Shown piece after piece: positions 23,551 to 35,902 of a stretch of 64,000 nt of DNA. This DNA comes from Sitta carolinensis. Lineage: Eukaryota; Chordata; Aves; Passeriformes; Sittidae. The stretch's first letter is position 1. Every line of letters starts with the position of its first letter. The DNA lies in contig CM063283.1 in NCBI GenBank assembly GCA_032173965.1, positions 112,601,108 through 112,665,107 on the forward strand, read 5' to 3'. The notes beneath the pieces are model-generated. The model was not told the origin of the DNA. It did no database searches and was given only the letters and a program-made list of their open reading frames with translations. The translations under genes and the position numbers were made by a program.

Positions 23551-23893
23551 ACCTCAGTGTGGCCTTGTGGGGTCTGAAGGAGCAGCAGGAAACCTGGAGA
23601 GAGACCATTCCCAAGGGCTGCAGGGACAGCACACAGGGAATGGCTGCCTGTGCCTGAGGACTGCTTTAGATTAGGTATTAGGTAGAAATTCTCCTTGTGA
23701 TGGTGCTGACACACTGGAATAGGTTGCCCAGAGGTTTTGTGGCTGCCCCTGGATCCCTGGAAGGGTCCAAGGCCAGGTTGGATGAGGCTTGGAGCCACGT
23801 GGGATAATGGAAGGTGTCCCTGCCCATGGGAGGGATGTTAGGACAAGATGACCTTTAAGTTCCCTTCCAACCCAAACCATTCCATGATTCCCT
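23551..23893 (+). repeat. CR1 LINE, right part
   Basis: The CR1 interrupted at 23105 continues with CCTCAGTGTGGCCTTGTGGG, then CCCCTGGATCCCTGGAAGGG, and ends TTCCCTTCCAACCCAAACCA then TTCCATGATTCC. Confidence 0.88.
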
Positions 23894-25050
23894 CATTCCA
23901 CAAAATAGAACAAAGGAAGGCAAAAATGGGAGATGGGTGTTAAGGGAACTTTGCTGGTGAAGGAGGAAGGAGCAGCTCAACAGCTGGGGCTGCAGCAGGT
24001 GCCCTTCCCTGGGTGCTGCCTGCAGTGATGGAGGTTTGCTGCCAGGAACCAGCCAGCATGGATTGCAATTAAGGGATTTTCCCTCTGGTTGTCCTTCAGC
24101 AAACAGCTCATGTGAAACTCCGGCTGCAGGGAGAGCAAGAAGACTTCTGCCAGGATTTTTGGTGAAATTCAGAAGAGGCATCTATGTTTTCTCATATCAT
24201 CCTACTCCTTCCACAGCTGATGGAGGCAAAAACTGCTTTTAAGTACCTGGAGCTGCAGATATAAATTACAGCTGAATTAGTATTTGAAGCACTGCCTCAG
24301 GCTGGTTTCCTGGAGTCTCAAACAGGCAGGGACATATGTGGCAGAAGAATACCTGCTACTGATAGAAAGTGGGTTTTCTAGAAATTACTCACCACAGAGA
24401 GAAACGTGATTTTGCTCAGTAATTAATGTCATGACTTTATCAAATTGTGGCACAGGAAAGGAAGGGACAGTGCAGAGCTGGAAGAAGGCACAAAAGGGAT
24501 GGAGGAGCTCTTCTGGCAGGACAAAATCGTGCCAAAAGCTGAGCAGAGAGGGGAATTAGATGAGGGGAGAAGCAGAAAAGGAAAAATCTCACCTTTGTGA
24601 AAGTCCAAACTGTGTGGAATTGCTGTCATTTTATATCAAATTGCCTCTTTTTCTTTTTTTTCCTGAGGAACACAAATTACCTCAAGTATTGAGACTAAAG
24701 AAGTACTGCAGCAAAGGAAAAGCTCAAAATGGAGTTATTTAAATAGGAGAACCCTATGCTTTCCCAGGAATCATGTACTGGAGCCTCAGACTTCCCCAGC
24801 AGGAGAGCTGCTTTCTGCTATGCTCGAAGCTGATTTCCTGCCCCAGGTTTAACCTCGGATGAACAGGAATGAAGTCTGGCTCTGACAAGAAGCCTTGAGG
24901 CAGGAGGGAGCAGGGGGCAGGGGGTTATGGCCCCGGGGCTCTGCCATGCCCTGCTGCTGAGCCTGGGGGAACTGGGACAAGAGCCAGAGGGGGCAGGAGC
25001 TGGGGTGAGACAGAGAGTGATGGTGACAGCTTCCCACACCTCCCCTCACA
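23894..25050. other. Intergenic, no gene seen
   Basis: Unique-looking, average composition. Short open frames only, none with recognisable features. Confidence 0.45.
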
Positions 25051-25348
25051 TCGTGGAATGGCTTGGGCTGGAAGGGACCTTAAAAGTCTTCTAATTCCAT
25101 CCCCTGCCATGGCAGGGACACCTCCCACTGTCCCAGGTGCTCCAAGAAAAAAATCCAGCCTGGCCTGGGGCACTGCCAGGGATCCACAGCTGCTCTGGGC
25201 ACCCTCTGCCAGGGCCTGCCCACCCTCACAGAAAAGAATTTCTTCCTAATATCCCATCTAAACCTGCCCTCTTTCAGTCTAAAGCAATTTCCCCTTTTTC
25301 TGCCACTAAATGTCCTTGCAAAATGTTTCTCTCCACCTCCTGAGTGTC
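25051..25348 (-). repeat. CR1 LINE 3' fragment
   Basis: The reverse complement of a CR1 3' end starts at CATCGTGGAATGGCTTGGGC. It continues AATCCAGCCTGGCCTGGGGC, CTGCCCACCCTCACAGAAAA and TTTCTTCCTAATATCCCATC. It is truncated near CTCCACCTCCTGAG. Confidence 0.88.
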
Positions 25349-28300
25349 TGAGCTAGCCACCACATGCAGCTTTGTTTCCCCAAATGAGGTCATTGCTTGA
25401 GAACAAATTCAAGGATGTTATCACGAAAATTTTACATATTCCCACCAAAGAGCCATCAGTATTTCCATTAATTTATATAAATACGCCTTCAGCCACCACG
25501 AGGATTGCAACTCCAAAGAGCAAACAGTTTAATCGTGTTCCAGAAGATTGCAGTTTGCTCAAGCACCTGCCAGCTTTATCCTGGCAGGCCAGGCTAGGAT
25601 TGCTCTGGCATTTGACTGTGGCTTGCTGTTTGATGATCAATTTATCACATAATTTTATTTTTCAGGCAATAAATACTCACTGTATGTGGCAAAGCGTCTG
25701 GAGCCACTTGTCAGTCCAGCACACAAGGGATGCAGAGCAGTCAGCACAACCACTGTCTAATTTTGAAGCTAGAATTTATTTATTTATGTCAGCTGGTCAA
25801 GCTACATCCTTTCCTGTACTGTGACTGTAAAAATAACTTTTATAGTCGTGGTGCACGGCTTTTTAAAAGCAGTAATGACCCATGAGTGGGGCAAGCAGCA
25901 CCTCCAGAAAGGAGAAAGGGATCTGCACACCTCAAAAAATAAAAAAAACTCGGTAAGAAGTGCACTCCTAGCAATGTATCAGCTGAGGAAGGCAGCAAAG
26001 ACTTGTTGAAGAGACAGGTTTGGTGTGGTCACTGCTGACTCAAAGCCACAGCAAAACATTCCCAGAGTTTGGTGTGCAATTATTTCAAAGGGGAATAGGT
26101 TTGCACAAATCTTTCCGAGACTGGAGTGGATGGTCAGCACACACAAACGCTGTGGCACCATAAAACTCTCTTGGTTTTATGTGCAGCTGGTAGCACTAAA
26201 GGCAGCTTTTGAAGAGATCCCTGCATCTTCAAAAGGAAAAGGGAATTTCTGAGGGCTCCTTCAGCTCAGGCACTGCAGGAACACATTCCACGCTCTAAGA
26301 CAGGAGTTTAACTTTCAAAGAAGACAGGACAGGAGGTTTCAGTCACGTTTCCCTCCCAGCCTGCAGATTGCTCCTGTCAGCCTTGACAAAGGGGAAAATT
26401 TGAGGCACAGAGGGCTCAGCTCTGCACAGGAGAGCACAAAGAAACTGAGAACGTTCTGCAGATACAGCAAATGACTCCTTAATGTTAATTTATATTTGCT
26501 AAGTTGTGACTCTTAAGCCTCTTAAAGACGGTGAAGATGCAGATGGGCAAATGCAGATTTTTTTAATACTAAAAACTACAACAATCTTATAATTAGAAGG
26601 ATCTCATCTTGCACGTGCTGAAGTTTGACACAGTACATTAGCTGAAGGTTAAATTACAACAAAGTACAGCAGAAAGGTTCAGAAGAGTAAAACTTCTCAA
26701 AAAAAAAAAAAAAAACCATAAAATTATTCAATTCACTGCCACACATTAGTTCTCCAGTAGCTGGATTCACATTTTGATTTCTGGGAGGGAAATTTTCATT
26801 CCCTGTTCAAAGTAGTTTTTGAAGGAAGGAAAAAGGTCACTTTGAAAACTGTTGACGTCTGCAAACGGGGGAAAACTCCTGATTGATTTATGTTTGTTTG
26901 TACCATGCGTGATGGGAACTGAAATATTAAGTAAAGGGTGTGGGGAGGGCATCAGGAATCCTGTATTAGAGAAGGTCAGGTTCTATTTTCAAACATCTTA
27001 ATTTTTCAGGACTCTGGCTTTCTCTCACACTTAATAGTTATGGCATTTGCTGTGTAAATTCCTAACTCAAATATATCAGCAGAAAGATGACCTTGCCAGA
27101 TTGCAGAAATATGCTAAATATTAAATCCCTTAAGGCTTAGGATTCGCTCACACATGCAAAGAAGTTTCAAGAAATGGTTATGAAATACAAATACACATCA
27201 CAGCTACACTGAACTTACATAATATCTTAGACAAGAAAGTTAACTTTTAATAACTGAGTTTTAGATGTCACAGGAAAATTCAGGAAAAAAAGATCATCTT
27301 GGGATGCTAAGGGAAACATACTCTACCAGATCCCCTATTTCGTCCAAGGGAGGCAGAAGCTCTTTCAGTTTCCCGAAAAACTTGAGCTGAATCAAAATAC
27401 CAAATCAAAATATTTTTATCTCCCAGAATTCTTTAAATGTCCACGTGTTTGTGCCCACATGGGCAATATCTGGAGCTAAACACAACAATTGGATGCCCTG
27501 GCCAAAAATTCACCTCATACCTTCATATCTCCGAGCTGCTATCATCTTTAATTGATTGATTGTCCAGAAAAAAGAGCTGAAAATAACCTGTGCTTTGAGT
27601 GACAGTTCAGTTAATGAGCTTAACTAGATAATCCTGCAAGGTCCGAAGTTAAATACCACAGCGAAGGAAAGGTATTACCCTTCTTTTTCTCCTCATTCTG
27701 ACTTCACCAAGTGCACAGTTCCAAAACAAAAGACAAGGGGCACAGCCCAGTGCCCAGAAAAAATCCCAACTACTGCAATTGTTTGTGAAGAACAATGACA
27801 GCCAACTTCCATCAACATCTCAACAAAGTTTTAAAAGATGACTTCTCATTTTTTTCTAGGGGAAATTACATGACTCTTGAAACTACTCTAGTAAACAAAA
27901 AAAAATAGCAAAACCCACAAACGAGGGGGAAAAAAAGAGAGAAAAAGAACTTTTAACCTCAGAGACTGCAACTTGCTTCTTATTTTAGCAATGCAGCTCT
28001 TACCAAGGTAAGGTAGCAGAGGTGCAGTGCACTCTGCTAAAACTTCAGCTGAATCCAGAACCTCTCATGTTGCACTAAGTGGGAGAACAGCAGGGTTATT
28101 CTGCTGAATAGGGTATTTGGAAAAAACTCTCTCTTAGATCAATTAACTTGGTTGAGTGTATGTAGGCGAGAAACAGATTTCTCTGAAATATTTGGCCTTA
28201 GTTAATCAGAGAAGTGATCAGGCTGTGTCGGTGTCAGGCTGTAGCAATGAGCTCTTTTTCTTTCTTTTCAGGTTAGAGGAAGAAGGATCCTGTAAAAATT

Positions 28301-30296
28301 GTCAATTTCTCAGTTATGATTCCCCAACTAATTTTCGACTGCAGAATGAAAATCCCTAAATTGCCGTGAAGTCATAAATACCCTGGGTTATATAATACAG
28401 CCTCACATCCTCATTAAAAGTGATGTCTTCAGCATCATTGACTAATTCCTCATTTTCTCCCAACTTTGGTGAAAACTGCTTTGCAAGGGGTCCACCTCCA
28501 ACACCCGGTCATTGAGGGGTTTATTGGATGTGCTTCCAAGTCTCCATTAACTGTGACTTTCCAGTCTATTAACTATTTACCTCTGGTAGCAAATGAGCAT
28601 TTCTAACATAAACCCTGCTGCAGTGAATGTGGATGCTGGATATAAATCAGGGAGGAGCAGTGGATTGGATCAGCTCCATCTGGAAATGGGATAAACTCCT
28701 CTCCATCTCACCAAACCGAGGTGCTTTTGCTGCAGGAGGAGGCTGGACACTTTCAAGGGCTGGAAGCCAGACTAAAACCTGAGGAAGGGCCTAAATAGGC
28801 AGTGGGTCAGATGGTTTGCTGTCTGAAAAAGGGCATTTCAGCACCAGGAAGAGGTCCTGTTCCTCCTGAGTTCCTCCCAACTCTCTCTGCAGTGCAATCC
28901 CTCCACAGCAGATAATAGATGCTGATATGTAACCAGGCAGAATTTGTTTGGCTTTGTTTCCGATGCAACAGACATCTCAAAAAACAATCAGATGTCACTG
29001 CAGCTATATTTACATATGGATGGCTAATAACTGGAAGCTGGTGCAAATTAAGTCAGATTTATTTCGCTCTAGGTGAGAGCTTGTTAATAACAGTGAAATG
29101 CACGACCAAGAGAGGCTCTGCTAAATCTCCCTGCTTGGCAGAAGCCTCATCCATCACGGAGTTGCTGCAGTTGAATATGGCACATTTACACAGTCTGTGA
29201 AAGATTTGCAAAAGCACCCAGGGGATTAAAGTGCACGAGTGCCAATGACTTTAAATGGTACTTGCTTTTGCAAATTTTATCCCCTGAGACTTCAGTAAAC
29301 TTAATAATGCACAAAAATACAGTGTGAAGTGCAATCCAGCTTTACATAAGCTGGGCAAGTCTTGCTTTTGTTTTAATTTGATGGATATTTTAAGGGGAAA
29401 ACAAAAATGACTGGTCTTTCAGTTTTGTTTTTTTAAGAAATGATAAGACTGGAAAGTATATTTTTTAATAATACCTAACTCCTAGGCTCATGAATACAAA
29501 AGTTCCTAACAGCCAACAGATCAGATGGTTTTTTTCAGTGGGAATCAACAGGTTTTATGTCAGAGAAGAGAGAGGCAAAAGGAATTAAGTGGCCTTGACT
29601 AATCATCTCACCTAAAGAATATCGCTGCTGACAGAGCACAGGAAAAGGGAGTTACAAGAGGGAACAGAATAGCCTAAAGCACACAAACAAAAGTAACCTT
29701 TTAAAGTTGATTTGCATCAGAGGCTGTGGACCATTGTCTAAAAATACTAATGTTGGCTCCAGCAACCTAATCAAGCCTTCTGTAGTGTATCAGGAGAAAA
29801 GCTTTTCAGCTGGGAATGCTTTAGCAGGAAGCAGCAGGAAAATCGAGAGTGAAATTCAGTTGCTAGGACAAAAGAACAAGCAACCCAAGAGCGTGCCTGG
29901 TCATGCCACGATAACCAAGGCATGCCCTGAAAACCTGGAAGAGCTGAGAAACCAAACTTTCTGTGTGCATGAGTCCTCCATGGCCACGTGGATTTATATT
30001 CCTGAGCTGCAAAACATTTTTCAGTGGCATTTTGCAAGTCCCAGATCCATCACCTGCTTATTGTCAGCTCTTTCCAGGGCAGAGAGGGAGAAGGACACTC
30101 CAGGAGTGGCAAGCAGGTGGGGATGTCTTCAAGGTTTTCTGATGAATTATCCTTTTGGGTGATGCAGTGGCTTACACACACACAGAGGGTGACCTGTTTC
30201 GTATCATATATTACAGTTTCACTCAGGTCTGGCTGGGTGGGGACACAGCACAACTCACCAAAGCAGCCCAAGGGCTGCCCCCCAGTGCCTGCAGAG
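25349..30296. other. Long intergenic stretch without recognised repeats or genes
   Basis: Nearly 5 kb of AT-rich, mostly unique sequence with an A-run at about 26699-26716. The segment 25380-25700 is non-repetitive with several CpGs and AT-rich homeodomain-like cores, a possible conserved non-coding element. The absence of CR1 over this length, against one every 1-3 kb elsewhere, may reflect constraint. Confidence 0.35.
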
Positions 30297-30410
30297 CCTC
30301 AGAATCCCAGAAGCAAGGTTGGAAACATTTCCAAGATTGAGTCCAACCTGTGACCCATCCCCACCCTGCCACCAGCCCAGAGCATTGAGTGCTGTGTCCT
30401 TGGACACTTC
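30297..30410 (-). repeat. CR1 LINE, 3' part, split by a second CR1
   Basis: It begins AGCCTCAGAATCCCAGAAGC and continues to CAGAGCATTGAGTGCTGTGT and CTTGGACACTTC. A second CR1 then starts. The missing part of the first appears to resume at about 30736. Confidence 0.7.
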
Positions 30411-30735
30411 ACAGAATCACAAAATCACCCAGAATCCCCAGGTTGGCAGAGCCCTCCAGGATCCTCCAGCCCAGCCCCAGCCCCTGGCCCCCAGGTTTAA
30501 ACACACCCAGGGGTGGGCACTGCACCCCCTCCCCAGGCAGAACATTCCAGCACTTTCTCTCTCATTCTGTGAAAAGCTTTTTCCCGATATGCAGCCTAAT
30601 TTTCCCTTGGTGCAGCTTGAGGCTGTGCCCTCTGGTTGTGTCAGTGCTGCTGCAGGCAGAGCCCACCCCGCTGGGCACAGCCCCCTCTCAGCAGCTGTAG
30701 AGGGTGGGGATGGGGGCTCCACTGCCCCCTGAACA
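30411..30735 (-). repeat. CR1 LINE nested in another CR1
   Basis: A new 3' end (ACAGAATCACAAAATCACCC) starts abruptly. It runs through AAACACACCCAGGGGTGGGC and GAAAAGCTTTTTCCCGATAT to about 30735. It has its own CR1 3' terminus and 5' truncation, in the same orientation as its host. Confidence 0.72.
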
Positions 30736-30845
30736 TCTGTCCCAATGTTTCACAATCCCTTCAGTTGGAAGACCGAATTTCAGAGGAAATTCCTCCTGAT
30801 GCCCAGCCTGAACCTCCCCTGGCACATCCTGAAGCCCCCTGCCCT
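30736..30845 (-). repeat. CR1 LINE, continuation of the split host copy
   Basis: CCAATGTTTCACAATCCCTT, then AATTCCTCCTGATGCCCAGC and CTGAACCTCCCCTGGCACAT, are CR1 text. In intact copies this follows the block that ends at 30410, so it fits as the 5'-ward continuation. Confidence 0.65.
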
Positions 30846-32727
30846 CCCCAGCAAGGGAGGCTGAGCTCCAGCGGCCTCTCAGCCACGGGGAGATAAATCC
30901 TGAGGTGATAACTTTCAGCACCAGGAGCAGGGAGGCAGCTCCAGGGGTTGTATCTCACCTTTATGGAGCACATCCTCCCTCGTGCTGCAGCCTGCAGTGA
31001 GGTGGCACCTGAGGAAAATCAAAATCAAGGGCAGGAACAAGGTTTCTGTAGTGCTAGTGCAGCCAGGGAAGCAGCTGCTCCTTTGCTGCTGTGCATGCAA
31101 GCCTGAGCTCTGACTGTGCACTGGAGGAAATGCTGTGCAGATGAAAAAGGGATGTTTAGCATTTGGGGGTTTGTTTCCTCAAAGGAAAATTATCTCTTTC
31201 TGTGCAGGAAAAAAAAAAAGTCGAATTTCCCCCCCTGGCTGGATACTTTCAGGATTTCTTTTATTTTTTTTTTTTTACTTTTACTTTTTGCTTTGTTGCC
31301 AGTCCTTGAAGCTTTGGCAGCTCTAAACTAAAAATACTATTGAAAAATAGTACTATTGACTACAAAGCGTGCAGGATTACAATATCAATGTGCAGCACAG
31401 AATCAAGATAATGGACTTTTAATTCAGATGACAGGCACTAAGTCATGTACATCTGTGAAAATGAAGCAAAAGCAGGTAGCTCTGCGATGCCAAGAAAACT
31501 TGTATTAATGGAAAGTGCTCCTGTGAAAGGACCATTAACTTCTTCTGTATAGAAGTATGAAGAATATGATGCATAATCCAAGCTTTCCCCTTGTGGGCAT
31601 CCACACAGCAGTTCTGGAAAAGAGCAGAAATAGAGGAGCTAATCATCCATCTTTTTGCTATGCAGCAGATGTCAATAAACTGGAGTTTGTGTTCCATTCC
31701 ACTAAAATCCCAATGTCCCAGGCAATAACCTGTCTTTCAATAAACCCAGGGCTAATGTCCATTGAGATGTGAGCTAATGCTGAGTGGAAAATGACTTCTC
31801 TGTTTACCTACATCCAAATTGCATTTTATTCATTTTCATTTACCAGATAAAAACAATTGATTGCCTCAGCTTATCCTTTGTAAAGAAAAGGCCTTTGTGA
31901 ACGGGGGAACATTGATGGCACAGGAATTCTAGTGGAATAAAATTGCTTTCCCTGAGAACAATGACTTTAATTTCTCCACAGATGATGTCTCCCAATTCAC
32001 TTTTTAAGCCCAGGATGCAGGGGGTGGTTTGGGTGCTCTCCAGAGGCTGTAGGCACCATATGTCAGGGGGAAGTCTAGAGGGCAAACTAGAGGCTGGCTG
32101 ATCAAACAGCGAGGTTTTTATTTTTAACTCTGCCGGAATTTCAGCGCGCAGCTGTGATCCTCAGCCGCCTGCATAACCTGGGCTCTGCTGCCCAGGCAGC
32201 CCTGGAGACAGCACCACGCTTCACACAACTCAAGGGCCACTCTGAATCCCCATCAGCACGAGAGTGAGTGGGAAATGAGGAGCTGCAGCTCCTCAGCATC
32301 AGTAAAATCACAAAACCACCTCCCACCCCTGCCCCCCTCCCCTCCTGCCAGCGTTCTCTGCCCACGCCCTGTGCCTGCCCCTTAAAGTGCTGTTATTACA
32401 CCTGGCCCCTTCACCTTCTCCTAAACCCTTCCCTTCTTCCCGCTGCAGGAATCCCCTGCCCTGCCCCAGGCTCTGCTGCCACCTCCCTCCCCTCCATCTC
32501 TGCCCTGAGCAGTGGTTCCCGATGCTGGGGCTGCTCTGGGCTTTAGGGCAGGGCAGTGACTGCCCAGCCCCGTGGCTGAGCAGCTCCAAGCTCTAGTGCT
32601 GGTGCCTATTTTGGGCCTTTTTTGCCGGTTTTGGCAGTGAGATTTGCCTGTTCAGGTCACCCAGCCAGGCAGGCAGGTGTGTGCCCCCATCAGCCCCTAA
32701 AAGGCTCCACCTCAAGGTTTGCAGGAT
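30846..32727. other. Intergenic, no gene seen
   Basis: Mostly unique, with poly-T runs near 31262-31276. 32130-32600 is GC-richer, with open frames on both strands but no domain. Confidence 0.4.
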
Positions 32728-32802
32728 TGGGTAGGACTTGATGATCTTGGAGGTCTCTTCCAACCTAGCCATTCTGTGATTCTGTGTGATTCTGTGTGAC
32801 TG
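32728..32802 (+). repeat. CR1 LINE 3' tail
   Basis: ATTGGGTAGGACTTGATGAT, then CTTGGAGGTCTCTTCCAACC, followed by three tail units of the ATTCTGTG type. A short, strongly 5'-truncated copy. Confidence 0.85.
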
Positions 32803-32868
32803 GTCTGAGTTGGTTTTCTTGTCAAACAGACACGGCATCCCCTGTGCAGAGGTGGGAAAGTGGGATGG

Positions 32869-33197
32869 TGTAGTCTGATTTTCTTAGGCCTGAGGTTTCT
32901 AAGTTCTGTTTCTTCGTGGTGTTTTGGGTTTGGAAGTCTGTTCTCACAGTTTGAACATAAACATTGCCATTGTTTTTGTAACCAATGTTTAATGATTTGG
33001 ATTCTTTCTATGGGATGGACTTTCTCTGATGTTTCTCGGCTTTGGCCAGTGTGGGTGAAGAGCTCTGTCCCTCTCCCTACCAAGGAGAGTGGCCTGTCCA
33101 AAAAGGTATAAAAAGGGGTCAGTTGTTTGAATAAATTGGAGTCAGATCATGTTCTAAACAAGGAAATCATGCTGTGTTGTTACTCCCCACATTGACA
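32869..33197 (+). mobile_element. Solo ERV LTR, alpharetrovirus/ERVK-like layout
   Basis: This is a 329-bp LTR running from TGTAGTCTG to CACATTGACA. Flanks are GGATGG (32863-32868) and GGATGA (33198-33203), a 6-bp target duplication with one mismatch. A TATA box TATAAAA lies at 33107-33113, and a poly(A) signal AATAAA only 17 bp after it at 33130-33135. That implies a very short R region. Compact TATA-poly(A) spacing and 6-bp duplications are known for avian alpharetroviruses and the ERVK group. No internal region is present. Confidence 0.75.
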
Positions 33198-33365
33198 GGA
33201 TGATGCCAGCCCTGGGCAGGGACGTGGCCAGAAATGTCCCTGGTGAGAGGGGAGACAGTTTGCTGCCACTGCAGCTGGGTTTGGTCACAGCAGCAGGAGG
33301 AGGGTGACAGCTCTGCCCATGCCACACAAAGGAAAGTGCCACTGTGGTTTGTGTGCATGATCTGC

Positions 33366-33668
33366 ACTGAGATCATGGAGCCTTGGAATGGGTTGGCTTG
33401 GAAGGGTTCTCGTGGATCATGAAATTCCACCCCTGCCATGGGCAGGGACCCCTCCCACCGTCCCAGGCTGCTCCAAGAAAAAATCCAGCCTGGCCTGGGG
33501 CACTGCCAGGGATCCAGGGGCAGCCACAGCTGCTCTGGGCACCCTGTGCCAGCCCCTGCCCACCCTCACAGGGTACAATTTTTTCTAATATCCCATCTAA
33601 ACCTGCTGACTTCCAGTTTGAAGCCATTCCCCCTTGCCTGTCACCAGCTGCTCTTGTGATGCCAGAAA
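33366..33668 (-). repeat. CR1 LINE 3' fragment
   Basis: It starts at TCTGCACTGAGATCATGGAG, then CTTGGAATGGGTTGGCTTGG, and continues with the block AATCCAGCCTGGCCTGGGGC shared with the copy at 25.1 kb, ending near CACCAGCTGCTCTTGTGATG. Confidence 0.87.
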
Positions 33669-34619
33669 TCTGGAAACCTGTCAGTTTTCCCCTTGCTATA
33701 GTAATCATTGTTTCTGTTATTAATCATTGCCATCATCTGCTGGGTTTGGGATTTTTTCAATAATTCACTCTATTAAACACAGGCTTGGCTCACAACAAGA
33801 AATTACAACGGCTCAAGGAATACAGGGATATAATTTTGCCAAGATGTGCAAACCAAGCACAGAAAGTCACTGTACTTTGTGTACTTGATGAGGCCAACAG
33901 ATCATGTGCTCCCACCCCCTCCCTCTGTCACATTAGTCCTGAAGATTTCTGCAGGAATATTCGTGCTGGAAACTACCACGGAATGTGAGTAATAGTATCA
34001 GTTTGGCCTTTGTGAAAAGATCATTAAATCACAACGCACTGAGAAGGGACAAGAGTCCTCAGGCTTATTTCAAAAGCTATTTTTAGCCGTGGATATGAAG
34101 ACTTTTCTTATCAAATAATTAGTCATCACCAGTAAAGGCAAGTTAACTTTTCAGAATAAAATAGAAAGTCATTGAAACCTTTTCTGAGTTTCCAAAAGAG
34201 GTTGATTTAGAGATCAATGAAGCCTCTGCACCTGACTGTAATTATTTAGTAACAGAAAATGGGAAAGCACAAAGAAAACTGAAACTATTACAGCTCCTGC
34301 CTTATTTGAAAGAAAAAGTGCTACAGATAAAGACATTTACCCAGATTTTTGTGTCATCCAGTATTGCAGAGGTGCAGGGGGATTATAAAATTTTAAAAGA
34401 AGATGTTTTACAGCCAGAGTAGTCTTTTGCAGAAAAAAAAAAAAAGTGAAATCCTGACCAGCCAGAGAGATCACTGAGCAGCTCCATCCATATTCTTGGG
34501 AAATCATGTTCTGACTACAAGCCAGCAAAATAATGCAGTCACAAAAAATGCCAAAAGCCGTGTAAATTCGTGGTGAGGGGCTCATCACTCGTAAAATAGT
34601 GGAGATAATTATGCTGCTG
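33669..34619. other. Intergenic, no gene seen
   Basis: AT-rich unique-looking sequence between a - strand CR1 and an old + strand CR1. Confidence 0.4.
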
Positions 34620-34984
34620 TGCCTGGCACTGGGTACATTTCATCTGGATGGCTGCATTTCATTCCAGGCACACAGATAAATTGGCAGAGTTCAAAGGAGA
34701 CTAACAAAAAATAACTAAAAGGGTTGAAAAGGAGACCTACAAGATAAGATTAGGGAAACTGGGTATAGCTGGACTGGAACAAATTAATCTAAATGGCAGG
34801 AGGGAGGATTTAGGTTTTAAGCACAAACCAACCTTTATAGCTTTAAGAAAAGTTCAGCCTTGGAACAAGCTGCCAAGGAAGGTTTTAGCCTTACCATCAC
34901 TAGAGATACTAAAAGGCAGGAGACCATCTGTCAGGGAGAGTTTAGGGATTAAAAAAAAAAAAAAAACAAAAAAAAAAAAAACCA
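34620..34984 (+). repeat. Old CR1-type LINE fragment with A-rich end
   Basis: ATTCCAGGCACACAGATAAA, then TTCAAAGGAGACTAACAAAA, GGAACAAGCTGCCAAGGAAG and GACCATCTGTCAGGGAGAG follow the order of an ancient CR1 3' region that I know from amniote genomes. Divergence is much higher than in the other CR1 copies. It is followed by an A-rich stretch (34951-34984) that is probably secondary. Confidence 0.7.
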
Positions 34985-35299
34985 GCAAAAAAAATATGCA
35001 CTGCCTTAATTTAAGAATTGAGCTAAATAACCCATTCGTGGCTAGACTTTAATGGATTAGAAATGGCATAGCTTCTCTTTTGAGGGGAAGTTCCTGGACC
35101 TTTCCACTCTGAAGATTGACTTGATCACATAAACCAATACAAGGGATTTCAGCTGTTTTCAGATTGAGAGGGATATTTGCATTTAAATGCTTCCAGAAGA
35201 TAGATGTCTAAATATTAATTTCATCATATTGATAGTACACTCTACTTTTCCATCAGGCTTTGAAAACTTGTATAGAGCTAATATTGAAAAAATTATTCT

Positions 35300-35462
35300 A
35301 GAATCATGGAATATCCTGAGTGGGAAGGGACCCATAGGGATCATCAAAGTCCAGTTCCTGGCCCTGCACAAACATCCCAAAATCCCACCCTGAGCCTGAG
35401 AGTGCTGTCCAAACATTCCTCGAGTTCTGGCAGCCTTGGGGCTGTGACCACTGGCCTGCATA
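35300..35462 (-). repeat. CR1 LINE 3' fragment
   Basis: TAGAATCATGGAATATCCTG, then GTGGGAAGGGACCCATAGGG and ATCATCAAAGTCCAGTTCCT: the reverse complement of a CR1 3' end of a different subfamily from the TGGTTTGGGTTGG copies. It ends near GGCAGCCTTGGGGCTGTGAC. Confidence 0.82.
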
Positions 35463-35902
35463 ACAAATTGTCACCTCACTTGTTTTTCTGTGGGACCCTT
35501 TGTTCCCACACCTCAGCTCCTCTAAGAGGCACTCAAGGCAGTCCGTTAAAACTTCTGGAAAATCCAGGTGCCCCTGGGTTACCAACTTCCACCTGTCATC
35601 TCCAGCAGCAGCAGGTTTGGGAATCACAGCTGTGTGAGGCCAGTGGTGATGTATCATGGCTGTATTACATCATGTCGTTGTTTCTCTCTCAAGACTCTTA
35701 ATGAAGTTGCTCTTTGGAAATTCTGAATTCTGCTAGAGCCTTTTCTAAGTAACACTTCTAAAATATGTTATTAATTCTGCCTGGAGCTGAGGGAGCTATG
35801 GTTTGAACAAGGCAGGTGTTGTGCATCTGAGCTCCTCCCCAGCCATGGGTGAACCCGGTGCTGTCCGGGTGATTTGGTGGTATTGATCTGTTGGTACTGA
35901 GA

